In this document: one piece after another, positions 1 to 8,102 of the stretch
Layout of the letters: every line of letters begins with the position of its first letter
Position numbering within the stretch: the first letter of the stretch is position 1
NCBI GenBank assembly: GCA_018660825.1
Contig: JABJJO010000162.1
Span: 1-49,067 of the forward strand
DNA: 49,067 nt
From: Planctomycetaceae bacterium
GTDB lineage: Bacteria > Planctomycetota > Planctomycetia > Pirellulales > Pirellulaceae
Direction: 5' to 3'
Translations under genes and position numbers: made by a program
The notes under the pieces: model-generated
Seen by the model: only the letters and a program-made list of their open reading frames with translations
What the model was told of the DNA's origin: nothing
Databases searched by the model: none

Positions 1-21
1 CCAGTCATTATTAGTAATCTG

Positions 22-59
22 AAACACGCGGACTGGGGTGCTTGTCTGCGTGTTTTTTT
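22..59 (+). terminator. Rho-independent terminator of an upstream gene outside the window
   Basis: An 8-bp perfect stem (AAACACGC at 22-29 with GCGTGTTT at 48-55) encloses an 18-nt loop and runs into a T tract at 53-59. It lies just before the ribosome-binding site of the gene at 100. It therefore probably ends a plus-strand transcript entering from the left and separates that gene from the selenoprotein candidate. The long loop makes it a moderate rather than a strong terminator. Confidence 0.5.
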
Positions 60-99
60 ACCCACACTCAGGCGAATATCGCTGAAGGAAATTCGTATT

Positions 100-453
100 A
101 TGACGGAACAAATTGATTGGTATTTCCACCGACCAAGCTGAGCGACATGCACTAAATCGCAAGAGTTTCTTGCACACGCTGGTCTAACACCCTTAAGAAT
201 TGACAACGCGCGGAACGTCTCCTTTGGCGCTTCAGAGCTAACGCGGGTCATCGGTAACGCGACGATCGTCTATGCCATACGGGGGAAAAAAGTAGTGCGG
301 ATTGAGCTCCAAGCCGACAAAATGTCGCTGGCAAACGTTCAGAATTCAGTATTGGGACCAACTGGCAATTTACGCGCACCCGCGATTTTATCAGGCGACC
401 ATTTTATCGTAGGTTTCAATGCTGAGTTGTATGAACAACTATTGTGTGAATAA
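100..453 (+). CDS. Candidate selenoprotein: small ArsC/Spx-like thioredoxin-fold protein with TGA-encoded Sec14
   Basis: Reading from ATG 100 (GAAGGAA at 84-90 as ribosome-binding site) gives 117 codons to TAA 451-453. The single interruption is TGA at 139-141, codon 14. Around it the protein reads WYFHRPS-[TGA]-ATCTKSQEFL. This is the N-terminal beta strand, active-site loop and helix of an ArsC-like thioredoxin fold, with TGA where the first Cys of CxTC belongs and the resolving Cys kept at codon 17. The rest continues undamaged, with a GKKVV strand at about 66-70 and a GPTGNLRAP segment at about 88-96 that carries the expected cis-Pro before the last strand and helix. The length of about 117 aa fits ArsC-like proteins. 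A SECIS-like hairpin follows the TGA. Inference: a selenol-based reductase (UxxC), substrate unknown, possibly arsenate or a protein disulfide. The alternative is a pseudogene with one nonsense change. The exact codon position, the hairpin and the otherwise intact frame argue against that. It would need selA, selB, selC and selD elsewhere in the genome. Confidence 0.75.
141..180 (+). promoter_or_regulatory. Putative bacterial SECIS element
   Basis: Immediately after the in-frame TGA (139-141), GCAAGA at 159-164 pairs perfectly with TCTTGC at 168-173 around a 3-nt loop GTT (165-167). The loop begins 23 nt after the TGA, and its first base is G. Published bacterial SECIS rules ask for a loop of 3-14 nt, 16-37 nt after UGA, with a G among the first two loop bases, and all are met. 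AGCG at 141-144 can pair with CGCT at 177-180 to give an outer helix that includes the A of the UGA. The element is inside the coding sequence, as usual in bacteria. No structure-probing evidence is available. Confidence 0.65.
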
Positions 454-524
454 CTCGTAAAAGGTATCGCTGGGGAATGTCGATACATCTTTAGAACACG
501 GTGGTATTACGGAGACATGTTTTC

Positions 525-1457
525 TTGCAGATAATTCATATATCAGCTCAGATAATGCACTTGCTCGTGATCGCAGTAGCGGCAGCGGGACCGTTATTGT
601 GTATTGCCCTCAACGCGAAACAACTCAATCGCAAAGACACATTGGAACGTGTCACATATTGGACGTTGGGAACGACGCTTAGTCGGCATGCGAATGTAGC
701 GTTGATTGTCGGCTCTGTATTTGGCTTGATTGTTGCCGGCATAGTCTGGGATGATGACTTCCACCAGCGTTGTCATGTTCTAAAAAGTCGCTTTATGTAT
801 GCAGGAATTGAGTGGGTGTTTTCATGTGTGTTGTTGTTGATTACTCATCGATGGTGGGCAAAACGGCCCGATGGTTTGAGGCCCTTTTTGTTTCGGTCGT
901 TGCTGATAGTTCTCGCAACGACGAATTTGCTTTACCATTTCCCGATTATCTTTATGCTGGTGCATGAAATTCCGAGAGAGGTTGTCGATACACTGGAATC
1001 CTCTGGGATGGAGCTAAACCGTCAACAGTTTTATGAATACGCTTTTTCCAGTAGTATGCTGGCGCGATGGTTACATATTGTTGTCAGTATGTTGATGATT
1101 TCATTTGCCTATGTTGCCGTGTTAGCGTTACGGTATGCACACGTTACATCGGGCGTCGCTCGCGAGACAGCGGTACGAACTGTAAGTTGGACCGCTCGCC
1201 ATATTCTAATTTTGCTTTTCGCCCAAATTGGTTTTGGAATCATGGCATTGCTGACAATGAAGAATTCGCAATCGGTCATGGGTGGTGACGTAATGGTGAC
1301 CGCTTTGTTCGGTGGCGGCATGTGTTTGTTGCTATTGCAAATACAACAGTGGACCGCATTACTGTCAGGTAAAATTGACTCGCGGGCGGTAGCTCGGGCG
1401 GTGACTACTTTGATCGCCCTTTTTAGTTGTATGACAGCGGTTTCAATTTTGAGTTAG
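525..1457 (+). CDS. Multi-pass membrane protein of unknown function (about 8 TM helices)
   Basis: I do not recognise this family. From TTG 525 it is 310 aa. A GGAGA at 511-515 sits about 10 nt upstream. GTG 501 is in frame but has no ribosome-binding site, and the first in-frame ATG is 555. About eight hydrophobic segments can be seen, starting with IMHLLVIAVAAAGPL near the N terminus and ending with a TTLIALFSCMTAVSIL helix. Between them are short polar loops and several histidines next to helices (for example LLYHFPIIF and ARWLHIVVSM). Such histidines could bind haem or metal, but no known motif supports that. The gene follows the selenoprotein candidate by about 70 bp on the same strand and precedes the epimerase by 37 bp, so co-transcription is plausible. 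Confidence 0.6.
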   Translation: MQIIHISAQIMHLLVIAVAAAGPLLCIALNAKQLNRKDTLERVTYWTLGTTLSRHANVALIVGSVFGLIVAGIVWDDDFHQRCHVLKSRFMYAGIEWVFSCVLLLITHRWWAKRPDGLRPFLFRSLLIVLATTNLLYHFPIIFMLVHEIPREVVDTLESSGMELNRQQFYEYAFSSSMLARWLHIVVSMLMISFAYVAVLALRYAHVTSGVARETAVRTVSWTARHILILLFAQIGFGIMALLTMKNSQSVMGGDVMVTALFGGGMCLLLLQIQQWTALLSGKIDSRAVARAVTTLIALFSCMTAVSILS

Positions 1458-1494
1458 CTATGTTGGCGATTGCGAGCCTAAATGGGAGTGTGCG

Positions 1495-2427
1495 ATGCAA
1501 AGAATTGACTTGCGAGACGCTAGTGGATCTTGCAGCGCAAGTGTCCTGCCAGAGTTCGGCTTCAATCTGTTCCAACTGGCCGTTGCTGGCAATGAAGTGC
1601 TTTGGGCCCATTCTGATATTGAGCAGGGAATCGCGCGCCCATCGGGTTCTGGTATCCCAATATTGTTCCCATTTCCAGGTCGGTTGTCCGGTAGCACGTT
1701 TACCTGGAATAATCGCGTTTATTCATTACCGAACGATGACGGGTTGGGCCACGCAATCCATGGGTTTGTGTTGGACCGAGCCTGGCGTGTGGTGGACCGA
1801 CAGTCGTCTGAAGTGACTGGCGAATTTCAGGCTTCACTTGATGCGCCGGAATTAGCAAAACAATGGCCCAGCGACTTCAGGATTCGTTGTTGCTACAGTT
1901 TGCAAACGACTGGGCTCGATGCGCGTTATCATGTTGAAAATGTAGGGAGCGAATTACTTCCATGTGGATTAGGAACACATGCATATTTTCGTTTACCGAG
2001 TGACGTAGCGGCGAATGGGAGATGTTTGCTGCAATTTTCGGCCGAGTCGCATTGGCAACTGGATAATATGTTAACCGTTGGCGACGAAGCGACGAAGTGT
2101 GCCAATGACCGACATGAACAGTTCCGCGCTGGCATAGCGATTCGCGATTTGCAACTGGATGATGTCTTTAGCGATATGGTATTTGTGAATGGACAGGCCA
2201 CAGCAGCGATTGTTAATCAATCCGCTGGAGAAACAATGACGTTGACGTGGGATCACCATTGCGACGCGTGCGTTGTATATATTCCGCCGCATCGCGAGGC
2301 AATTTGTATCGAGCCCTGCACACTGGTTCCAGGGGGTTTTGGATTTGCGGGAGATGATGAGGGACTGCAGGTCCTTGCGCCCGGAGAGAGTTTCGAGCAC
2401 CGATTGTCGATTGTGTTGAAGGGCTAA
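1495..2427 (+). CDS. Aldose 1-epimerase family protein (galactose mutarotase-like)
   Basis: This 310-aa protein has the beta-sandwich signature of the mutarotase family. It starts with GFNLFQLAVAGNEVLW, then has a PFPGRL sugar-binding-loop segment at about 61-66, a conserved His in LGHAIHGFV near residue 90, a second conserved His in LGTHAYFRL near 160, and a late Glu in AICIEPCT near 275. The latter fit the catalytic acid and base of the family, which interconverts alpha and beta anomers of free or phosphorylated hexoses. There is no signal peptide, so it should be cytoplasmic. ATG 1495 has GGGAG at 1483-1487. The substrate cannot be told from sequence. It is the last gene before a strong bidirectional terminator. 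Confidence 0.85.
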   Translation: MQRIDLRDASGSCSASVLPEFGFNLFQLAVAGNEVLWAHSDIEQGIARPSGSGIPILFPFPGRLSGSTFTWNNRVYSLPNDDGLGHAIHGFVLDRAWRVVDRQSSEVTGEFQASLDAPELAKQWPSDFRIRCCYSLQTTGLDARYHVENVGSELLPCGLGTHAYFRLPSDVAANGRCLLQFSAESHWQLDNMLTVGDEATKCANDRHEQFRAGIAIRDLQLDDVFSDMVFVNGQATAAIVNQSAGETMTLTWDHHCDACVVYIPPHREAICIEPCTLVPGGFGFAGDDEGLQVLAPGESFEHRLSIVLKG

Positions 2428-2476
2428 ATTGAGGTAGCTTACCGCGGGCGCTTATCCACTATGCTGGTTACCACGT

Positions 2477-2508
2477 AAAACGGGGGAGCCGTGTGGCACC
2501 CCCGTTTT
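2477..2508. terminator. Bidirectional Rho-independent terminator
   Basis: A perfect 10-bp stem, AAAACGGGGG (2477-2486) with CCCCCGTTTT (2499-2508), closes a 12-nt loop. The A and T ends make it symmetric, so it can act on both strands. It lies between the convergent epimerase gene (ends 2427, +) and haem-protein gene (ends 2537, -). Confidence 0.85.
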
Positions 2509-2536
2509 GGATTATTAAGCTTTAAGTTAATTTTGC

Positions 2537-2947
2537 TTATTTTTCATTGACGGATCCTGGTAGTTTTCCAGCATCAACTCTCGACTGATATGTAGCCCCG
2601 CTAGGGTTCTTAGCTGCCATGACTTTGCTGAACGCCGCATCGAACTCTTTGCTCACTGCTGCGGCTTCTTCGCGGATGCGTGTTGAAGTGTAATTCTTTT
2701 TAGACAAATGTTTGCCGATCTCTTTGCCAAAGTCATTTTTCTGTTTCTTTGACTTCGACTCGGGAGTCGCAAAATGGCAAAGATTACATTTAGCTGCGGT
2801 TACCGCTGCCACGAAATCGGCATTTTTAGATTTGTCGGTAACCCGAGCTTTAAAAGCCTTAGCAAATGCGGGAACCGCTTGAACATCGGTAGGAACGGAA
2901 ATGCTCGCTGTGATCAGGACAGCCATTAGTAGGGCACACTTTTTCAT
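2537..2947 (-). CDS. Small exported protein with one CxxCH haem-binding motif
   Basis: From ATG 2947 (GGAG 8 nt upstream, so the longer ORF start at 2977 is not used) the product is 136 aa. A signal peptide (MKKCALLMAVLITASISV, cleavage after about VQA at residues 22-24) is followed by a lysine-rich mature domain. This carries CNLCH (C54, C57, H58), a c-type haem attachment motif, so the mature protein should be a small exported cytochrome-like protein. The fold outside the motif is unlike cytochrome c6 or c553, with no obvious distal Met in a typical place. The pattern resembles small planctomycete CxxCH proteins of unknown function. It stands alone, convergent with the epimerase gene. Confidence 0.7.
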   Translation of the reverse strand: MKKCALLMAVLITASISVPTDVQAVPAFAKAFKARVTDKSKNADFVAAVTAAKCNLCHFATPESKSKKQKNDFGKEIGKHLSKKNYTSTRIREEAAAVSKEFDAAFSKVMAAKNPSGATYQSRVDAGKLPGSVNEK

Positions 2948-3320
2948 CTTAAATCTCCGGTTTTCGTGGTTAAACAAAGCTATAGGTGGGTTGCATCAGG
3001 TGGGACGATTCCGAGATGAATCGTTTTTCCAGCGAACACCGGTGTTGTCGTGTTCGCAGTACGGTTTGCCGGTAAACAGTTGTTCCGTCCGACAACACGG
3101 CCGATGCATAGATTATATTCAGTGCCGTAGAGTTTGACAAGTGTGGTAAGTCAAGTAGTACGTTAAATGTTCAGGGATATCGGATCATGGCCTAACGGAT
3201 TCACTCATCACATTCGATGAAAGCATTGTCTCTGCAGCACCAATTGATGCTGAACTACCGAACTGAGAAAGCGGAGTTGGTCGATGTGGTTCGGAATAAG
3301 TAAAAACGCCGTCCGGTGAG
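2948..3320. other. Intergenic region with a perfect inverted repeat
   Basis: No convincing gene is seen here. The short ORFs in this stretch lack ribosome-binding sites and family resemblance. The main structure is an 8-bp perfect inverted repeat, GCGAACAC (3032-3039) and GTGTTCGC (3050-3057), with a 10-nt spacer. GTGTTGTCG at 3042-3050 also has its complement CGACAACAC at 3090-3098, allowing an alternative fold. There is no T-run beside it, so it is not an obvious terminator. It lies upstream of the minus-strand haem-protein gene and could be an operator. Confidence 0.35.
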
Positions 3321-5024
3321 TCAATCTGTTATGGGTAGGCTCTCTTCGCCCTGAATAAATGTCTCGCCTTTGTATCGTTTGGCAAAGTAAACATAGCCAA
3401 CAGTTGTGATGGCCATTAATGCTGCAAAGGCCCAATAATAGTTGGCGCCTTGTAACGCCGTATTTCCCTGATCATCTTTGGTCGCCGCCAGGGCCAGGTT
3501 GACCAGTGCCACCACCGCATTGCCAAGCGAAACACCGAGGAAGTATACGCCCATAATAAAGCTCTTCATTCGTGGCGGACTTTGCGTATAAGCAAATTCC
3601 AGACATACGATAGAAACAGAAATTTCTGCGGATGTGAGTACCAAGTAGGCGAGGAATTGCCAACCAATGCTCGGCATGGTATCCATAAACGGATTAATCT
3701 TATCGTAGTTCCAGTTAATGGCATGTGCTGCTTTTACAGAATCACGCAATTTGACGGGATGATCCGAGGACGACTTCAATGCGATCCATAATTTCGCTGC
3801 GAGTTGTTTGTTGAGAAACGTTGCCCTTTCGGCACTGGTTGATGCCAAAGACGAGCTCATATTTGTTTGTTCAAAGTGACGGATTTGTTCTGATGTCCAA
3901 CCGCAAGCTCGAGCCGTCTGGACGCACAGTTCCAGCGACTTTGGTTGACCATTGTCTGGCAATGCTTCCCATAATTCGATTGCGGGTCCGCTTTCGCGAT
4001 GATTGATACTGGTTTCAATTAAGGCTGAAATACTAAAAGCGAACGCAGTCAGTACAAAGCCGATTCCAATCTTGCGAAGAGGTGTAACATTAAAAACCCT
4101 GTTCATTGCCGGGTAGACCAAAAAAGCGAAAATCGGTATCAACAGCAAAATAAGGATGGGGTTGACTGCCTGGACTTGGCTCTCAAGCCAAGTTACTCCG
4201 AAAAATTGGCGGTTCATACTTTCCGCCTGCAACACCCAAGCCGACCCTGTCTGATCAAAAATAGCCCAAAATACCGGAACAAATAGGAGGAAGAGAGGCG
4301 ACAGGTTGCGCAGAGCACGGCGGCCGTCCGAACTGAACGTCTCTGCGAGGAAGTTGTTCAAGCCGGAAGGCGGCACGTGCACGAAACTGTGGCGTCCGAG
4401 CCAAAACATGAAAGTGGCGATGGCCATCAACATCCCTGGCAACCCAAATGCCAGCCATGGGCCCACGGTGGCCAGAAAAATTGGTGTTAGTATGGAACTG
4501 ACTGCCGCACCCAGATTGATGGCAAAATAGAACCAGTTAAAAATTTGTGTTAACAGGTGTTTGTTGTCGCTGCCGAATTGGTCACCCACATGGGCTGATA
4601 CACAAGGCTTGATGCCGCCTGCCCCAATTGCGATGAGGATTAATCCGGAAAACAAGAATGGTGTCATATCCCATGCGCCGGTAATTGGCCCCAGATCCAT
4701 TAACGCTAGGCACGCATGCCCAACGCAGTACATCAGACTGATCCAAAGAATCGTCTTGTATTTACCCCACAGGACATCGGCAATAATCGCCCCGATGAGT
4801 GGGAAAAAATAAGCACCGGCGGTGAAAAGATGATACACCACTTTGGCATTTTCATCACTCAGATAATCGGGTTGGCCGGCGGCATCGACCAGATATTTAG
4901 TCATGAATACCGTCAGGATACCCTTCATGCCGTAGAAACTAAATCGTTCAGCCAGTTCGTTGCCAATGATATAGGGGACACCCGATGGCATTGTTGACTG
5001 AACATCTGGAGTTGTGCGATACAT
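3321..5024 (-). CDS. Proton-dependent oligopeptide transporter (POT/PTR2 family)
   Basis: A 567-aa inner-membrane symporter of the major facilitator superfamily that takes up di- and tripeptides or related compounds with protons. The N terminus carries the POT signature with NELAERFSFYG (the ExxERFxYG motif needed for proton coupling). About 12-14 hydrophobic helices follow, including the second POT signature region around FNWFYFAINLGA. A hydrophilic insert of roughly 100 residues lies between two late helices and is probably periplasmic. I chose ATG 5024 because family homology starts there. An upstream TTG at 5072 would overlap the stop of the kinase gene. The gene follows the Ser/Thr kinase by about 40 bp on the same strand, so the two are probably co-transcribed. 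Confidence 0.85.
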   Translation of the reverse strand: MYRTTPDVQSTMPSGVPYIIGNELAERFSFYGMKGILTVFMTKYLVDAAGQPDYLSDENAKVVYHLFTAGAYFFPLIGAIIADVLWGKYKTILWISLMYCVGHACLALMDLGPITGAWDMTPFLFSGLILIAIGAGGIKPCVSAHVGDQFGSDNKHLLTQIFNWFYFAINLGAAVSSILTPIFLATVGPWLAFGLPGMLMAIATFMFWLGRHSFVHVPPSGLNNFLAETFSSDGRRALRNLSPLFLLFVPVFWAIFDQTGSAWVLQAESMNRQFFGVTWLESQVQAVNPILILLLIPIFAFLVYPAMNRVFNVTPLRKIGIGFVLTAFAFSISALIETSINHRESGPAIELWEALPDNGQPKSLELCVQTARACGWTSEQIRHFEQTNMSSSLASTSAERATFLNKQLAAKLWIALKSSSDHPVKLRDSVKAAHAINWNYDKINPFMDTMPSIGWQFLAYLVLTSAEISVSIVCLEFAYTQSPPRMKSFIMGVYFLGVSLGNAVVALVNLALAATKDDQGNTALQGANYYWAFAALMAITTVGYVYFAKRYKGETFIQGEESLPITD

Positions 5025-5064
5025 TTTGTGACAAGCCTGAAAAATAAATAATTTGACTTTGGGA

Positions 5065-7704
5065 CTACTCAATCACAGGTAGCAGTCGATAATCGAACCC
5101 GGGCAATTCTACTTGGTAATCTAGCAGTTGGTATTGGTTAGGGGTTTGCAAATAATCGGGCGTTGTGATGGGGGGAACTGGAGTGGCTTGCCATGTAATA
5201 CTATTAGCGGGCAAAATGTTTTGTTGTTGAAACCAGTCGTTTTCTTGGGTTTGAGTGGGCGCAACGGCCAATTCATTAATTGTGAGATGGGTAGTTTGTG
5301 CGATCTCGTTACGGTCGTGTTCAATGAGCATCAACATTGTGTTTTGGTAGTAATTGTTCGATCCGCCTATTGTGGGGCGATAGCGAGCTTCGTTGGTCGA
5401 CGTAATTTGATCGACGAGGACCACGGAATTGCCCGGCGCCGTAACTAAAATAGAATGGTTCATCGTGAAATCAACTATCGGTGGTAGGCCACGCGTTCCT
5501 GCGATCGTATCGTTATACACGCGTAGTATTCCGGGTGTCGCCGAAACTACGAGTTGTTGAAGATCGACCGTGAGGGAGATTGGAATATTATTTGGTTTGG
5601 TAGCCGTGTCATTTCCTGTGGTTAATTCGGTCACGCTTGGCATTTGCAGGAACCAATCGGATGAGGCGAATAGTCCATTACGCCAAGTCGCCTTAATTTG
5701 TTGTGTTGGCGTAGTTCTTAAGAAGTTTACCGGACCTCGAATGACGCAATTGACCAAATCCAGTACGGCCGGTTCATCCGCAATCACGGGGCGTTGCTCA
5801 GCGGAATTGTTGCTTGCCAATGGACTGGTTACATAATCAAAAACAGCTATTTGAATATAGCGATTGTCGGTGGCGGCAGGAATGACTGAGATGACCACAT
5901 TCTCAAATCGTAGCGAGACTACGTCATCGAGTTGGAAAATCGACCACTGTTGCCGAAATTCTGGGGAGAGATGAAATCGAAATCCGAGGTTTTTAAAGGA
6001 AATGTTACCGTGGGAAAAGTGGAGAAACTGTGGGGCATTTGTTTCAAGTTGTCTGGCAGTAAGTTGCACGTCTATTAAAGAACGAGATTCTCCGCCGCCG
6101 CGAATCGTAATTGGTTGCGACTGGCGATCTAATAACTGCAATGCCATGGACGAAATTTCATGGTGACCGATCAATTCGACAATGGCGATCTTGGCGTTTT
6201 CTTGAACCAACGAGAGTGCCTCGGTGAAAGTTTCAACAGTGAGTTGATTTGTTGCGAGTGGTGACATATATGGTCCGACAAAGAGTGTTACTAACTGAGT
6301 GGCATCGCTGGCCTCAAGTGTATCGCTATCGGTCTGACCGTCTTGGCCATGGAGAGTGGCAGCGGGCTGATCGGGAGTGTTGGTCGTCGCCGGCTTGCTC
6401 TCCGCGGCGGCAGTAGGCACAATGTAGGGCGCGGTGCTGAACGTCGGTTCAGCCACGATGAGAGGAGGATCGTTTGGCGCAAGTTGGCTTACAACAAGTA
6501 CTGTTAGCAATAGTAGTACCACAGGCGCGATCCAGGGAACGTGTTTGGCGATGGAGAAGTTCGGGCGGGACCGCTGCGACGGCCAAAAGTGACCAGCATG
6601 TGAAAGTGTAAGGCCTTGGTGTTGTCCAACTGTGACGACGTCGGCAATTAGCTCTCTGGGAGTTTGGTATCGACTGCTCGGTTGCTTAGCAAGCATCTTG
6701 TGCAAGATGCGCACAGTGCCGGCATCAAGTTCTTCACGGTACACGCGGGGATCTGGAACGGGATCACCAGAGTGGCTTAACAGTTTTTGGAGGACCGTGC
6801 CGGCCGGATACGGCGCGAATCCGGTGAGCATGTAATACAAGGTGCAGCCCAATGAATAGATGTCGCCACGCACATCCGTATTGCGCGGGTCACGAGCTTG
6901 TTCGGGAGAAATGTAATCAAATGTACCAAGGGTTACGCCGGAAGCAGTCGCATCCGAGTTATCTGAGTCAAGTTGGTGGAAGCGAGCTAACCCCATGTCC
7001 ACCAATTTGGCGGTCCCATCCGAAGTCACAAGGATGTTTGAGGGTTTGATGTCACGGTGGACAATATCGCGTTCTGATGCATGCGTCAGCGCGTCCGCAA
7101 CTTGCAAGACGTATGACCAGCAATCCTGCAGCGGCAGTGGTCCGCGGTGGGACACCAACTCGCGGATGTTAATACCACTGATATATTCAAAAACAATAAA
7201 ATTCCAGCCTGCATCTTCGCCTACATAAAATACGCGAGCTATGTTGGGATGATCCAAGCGAGCAGCGCTCTGTGCCTCGATTCTGAAACGTCGTAGTGAA
7301 TCCACATCTTTACGGTTTCGAGACAGAACTTTTACAGCCACCGTGCGCCCCAGCTTTTCATCCGTGGCGCGGAATACGGCACCCATGCCGCCACCACCGA
7401 CAAATTCCTCAAGGTGGAAATGCTCCAGTTGAGTGCCTTGAAGGGCACGGCCTACGTCAGCAGATGTCTGTTTCTTTGGCTGGGCGTTCCCAGTGTTGGT
7501 GGGGGAAATCACCGTCTGACGATGTTCAGAAAAATCAACGTTGGCGTTTTCCGGTAAATCGCGAGTGGCGGAATCCTCCGTGATTTCGACCGGCTTAGAT
7601 TGTCCAGGCTGAGTTAAACCTGCGGCAGGCTTGTTGGACGCCGGTAATCCTGATGGACTGTCATCCGGAGAGGATCGCGAGTCGGTCTTGCTAAATTCGT
7701 CCAC
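5065..7704 (-). CDS. Membrane-anchored Ser/Thr protein kinase with large exported C-terminal region
   Basis: An 879-aa protein. Residues 1-90 are a polar, disordered linker. The Hanks-type kinase domain spans about 94-360. It has a Gly-rich loop (GGGGMG at 103-108), ATP-binding K125, HRDIKPSN with catalytic D218, DMG in place of DFG with D236, and SPEQAR in the activation segment. One transmembrane helix (about 390-408) follows. Residues 410-879 should lie outside the cytoplasm. They contain repeated short hydrophobic strands that suggest a parallel beta-helix (pectin-lyase-like) fold, as in many planctomycete kinases. It starts at GTG 7704 with AGG about 11 nt upstream. It should phosphorylate cytoplasmic Ser/Thr targets in response to an envelope signal. 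Ligand and targets are unknown. The POT transporter follows directly. Confidence 0.9.
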   Translation of the reverse strand: MDEFSKTDSRSSPDDSPSGLPASNKPAAGLTQPGQSKPVEITEDSATRDLPENANVDFSEHRQTVISPTNTGNAQPKKQTSADVGRALQGTQLEHFHLEEFVGGGGMGAVFRATDEKLGRTVAVKVLSRNRKDVDSLRRFRIEAQSAARLDHPNIARVFYVGEDAGWNFIVFEYISGINIRELVSHRGPLPLQDCWSYVLQVADALTHASERDIVHRDIKPSNILVTSDGTAKLVDMGLARFHQLDSDNSDATASGVTLGTFDYISPEQARDPRNTDVRGDIYSLGCTLYYMLTGFAPYPAGTVLQKLLSHSGDPVPDPRVYREELDAGTVRILHKMLAKQPSSRYQTPRELIADVVTVGQHQGLTLSHAGHFWPSQRSRPNFSIAKHVPWIAPVVLLLLTVLVVSQLAPNDPPLIVAEPTFSTAPYIVPTAAAESKPATTNTPDQPAATLHGQDGQTDSDTLEASDATQLVTLFVGPYMSPLATNQLTVETFTEALSLVQENAKIAIVELIGHHEISSMALQLLDRQSQPITIRGGGESRSLIDVQLTARQLETNAPQFLHFSHGNISFKNLGFRFHLSPEFRQQWSIFQLDDVVSLRFENVVISVIPAATDNRYIQIAVFDYVTSPLASNNSAEQRPVIADEPAVLDLVNCVIRGPVNFLRTTPTQQIKATWRNGLFASSDWFLQMPSVTELTTGNDTATKPNNIPISLTVDLQQLVVSATPGILRVYNDTIAGTRGLPPIVDFTMNHSILVTAPGNSVVLVDQITSTNEARYRPTIGGSNNYYQNTMLMLIEHDRNEIAQTTHLTINELAVAPTQTQENDWFQQQNILPANSITWQATPVPPITTPDYLQTPNQYQLLDYQVELPGFDYRLLPVIE

Positions 7705-8102
7705 AATGAAAAAGCCTAAGATATTATGAGTGAAAACGTGGGTGACTATGCCTCAAAGTAGCTACGGGTTGGTATTTTGGGGCGGACGCGACATTACTCA
7801 AATTTTCGACCGAGGCTGTATTCCAGTCAAGGCTAATCTTGGGTTAGGCAACGCGAGTATCGGGGGGAGTGTTCGGGATAACTAGGAAAAATGGGGTGAG
7901 TTTAATGCCTCTGGTTATGTTCGATATATTAAAAACAACAGGAATTCGCTCGGCCGTGACTTGTCAACGTCGGATAAAAGGTGAACGACGAAAGCGGGGG
8001 GTGTAGCCGCGACAATTGTACGTGAAGTTTAGGTTCGTCAACAATTCATCCGTTGGGGGGAATGAATAGATGACAATACACCAACAATATTGGAAAATAC
8101 CT
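7705..8102. other. Intergenic region upstream of the kinase gene
   Basis: No gene is seen in this roughly 400-bp gap between the kinase start and the sulfatase stop, both on the minus strand. A weak sigma70-like promoter for the kinase can be proposed on the minus strand: TTGACT (plus coordinates 7825-7830) and GAAAAT (7802-7807), spaced 17 bp. No terminator hairpin was found for the sulfatase gene. Confidence 0.25.

Noticed and set aside
139-141. TGA as an ordinary stop making 100-141 a 13-aa peptide, or the gene a nonsense pseudogene
   Set aside because: The frame after it is intact for 103 codons, shows family motifs, and the TGA falls on the catalytic Cys column with a SECIS-like hairpin behind it. 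Left as the main alternative.
2901-3137. 78-aa plus-strand frame opposite the haem-protein start
   Set aside because: Antisense to a supported gene start and no ribosome-binding site.
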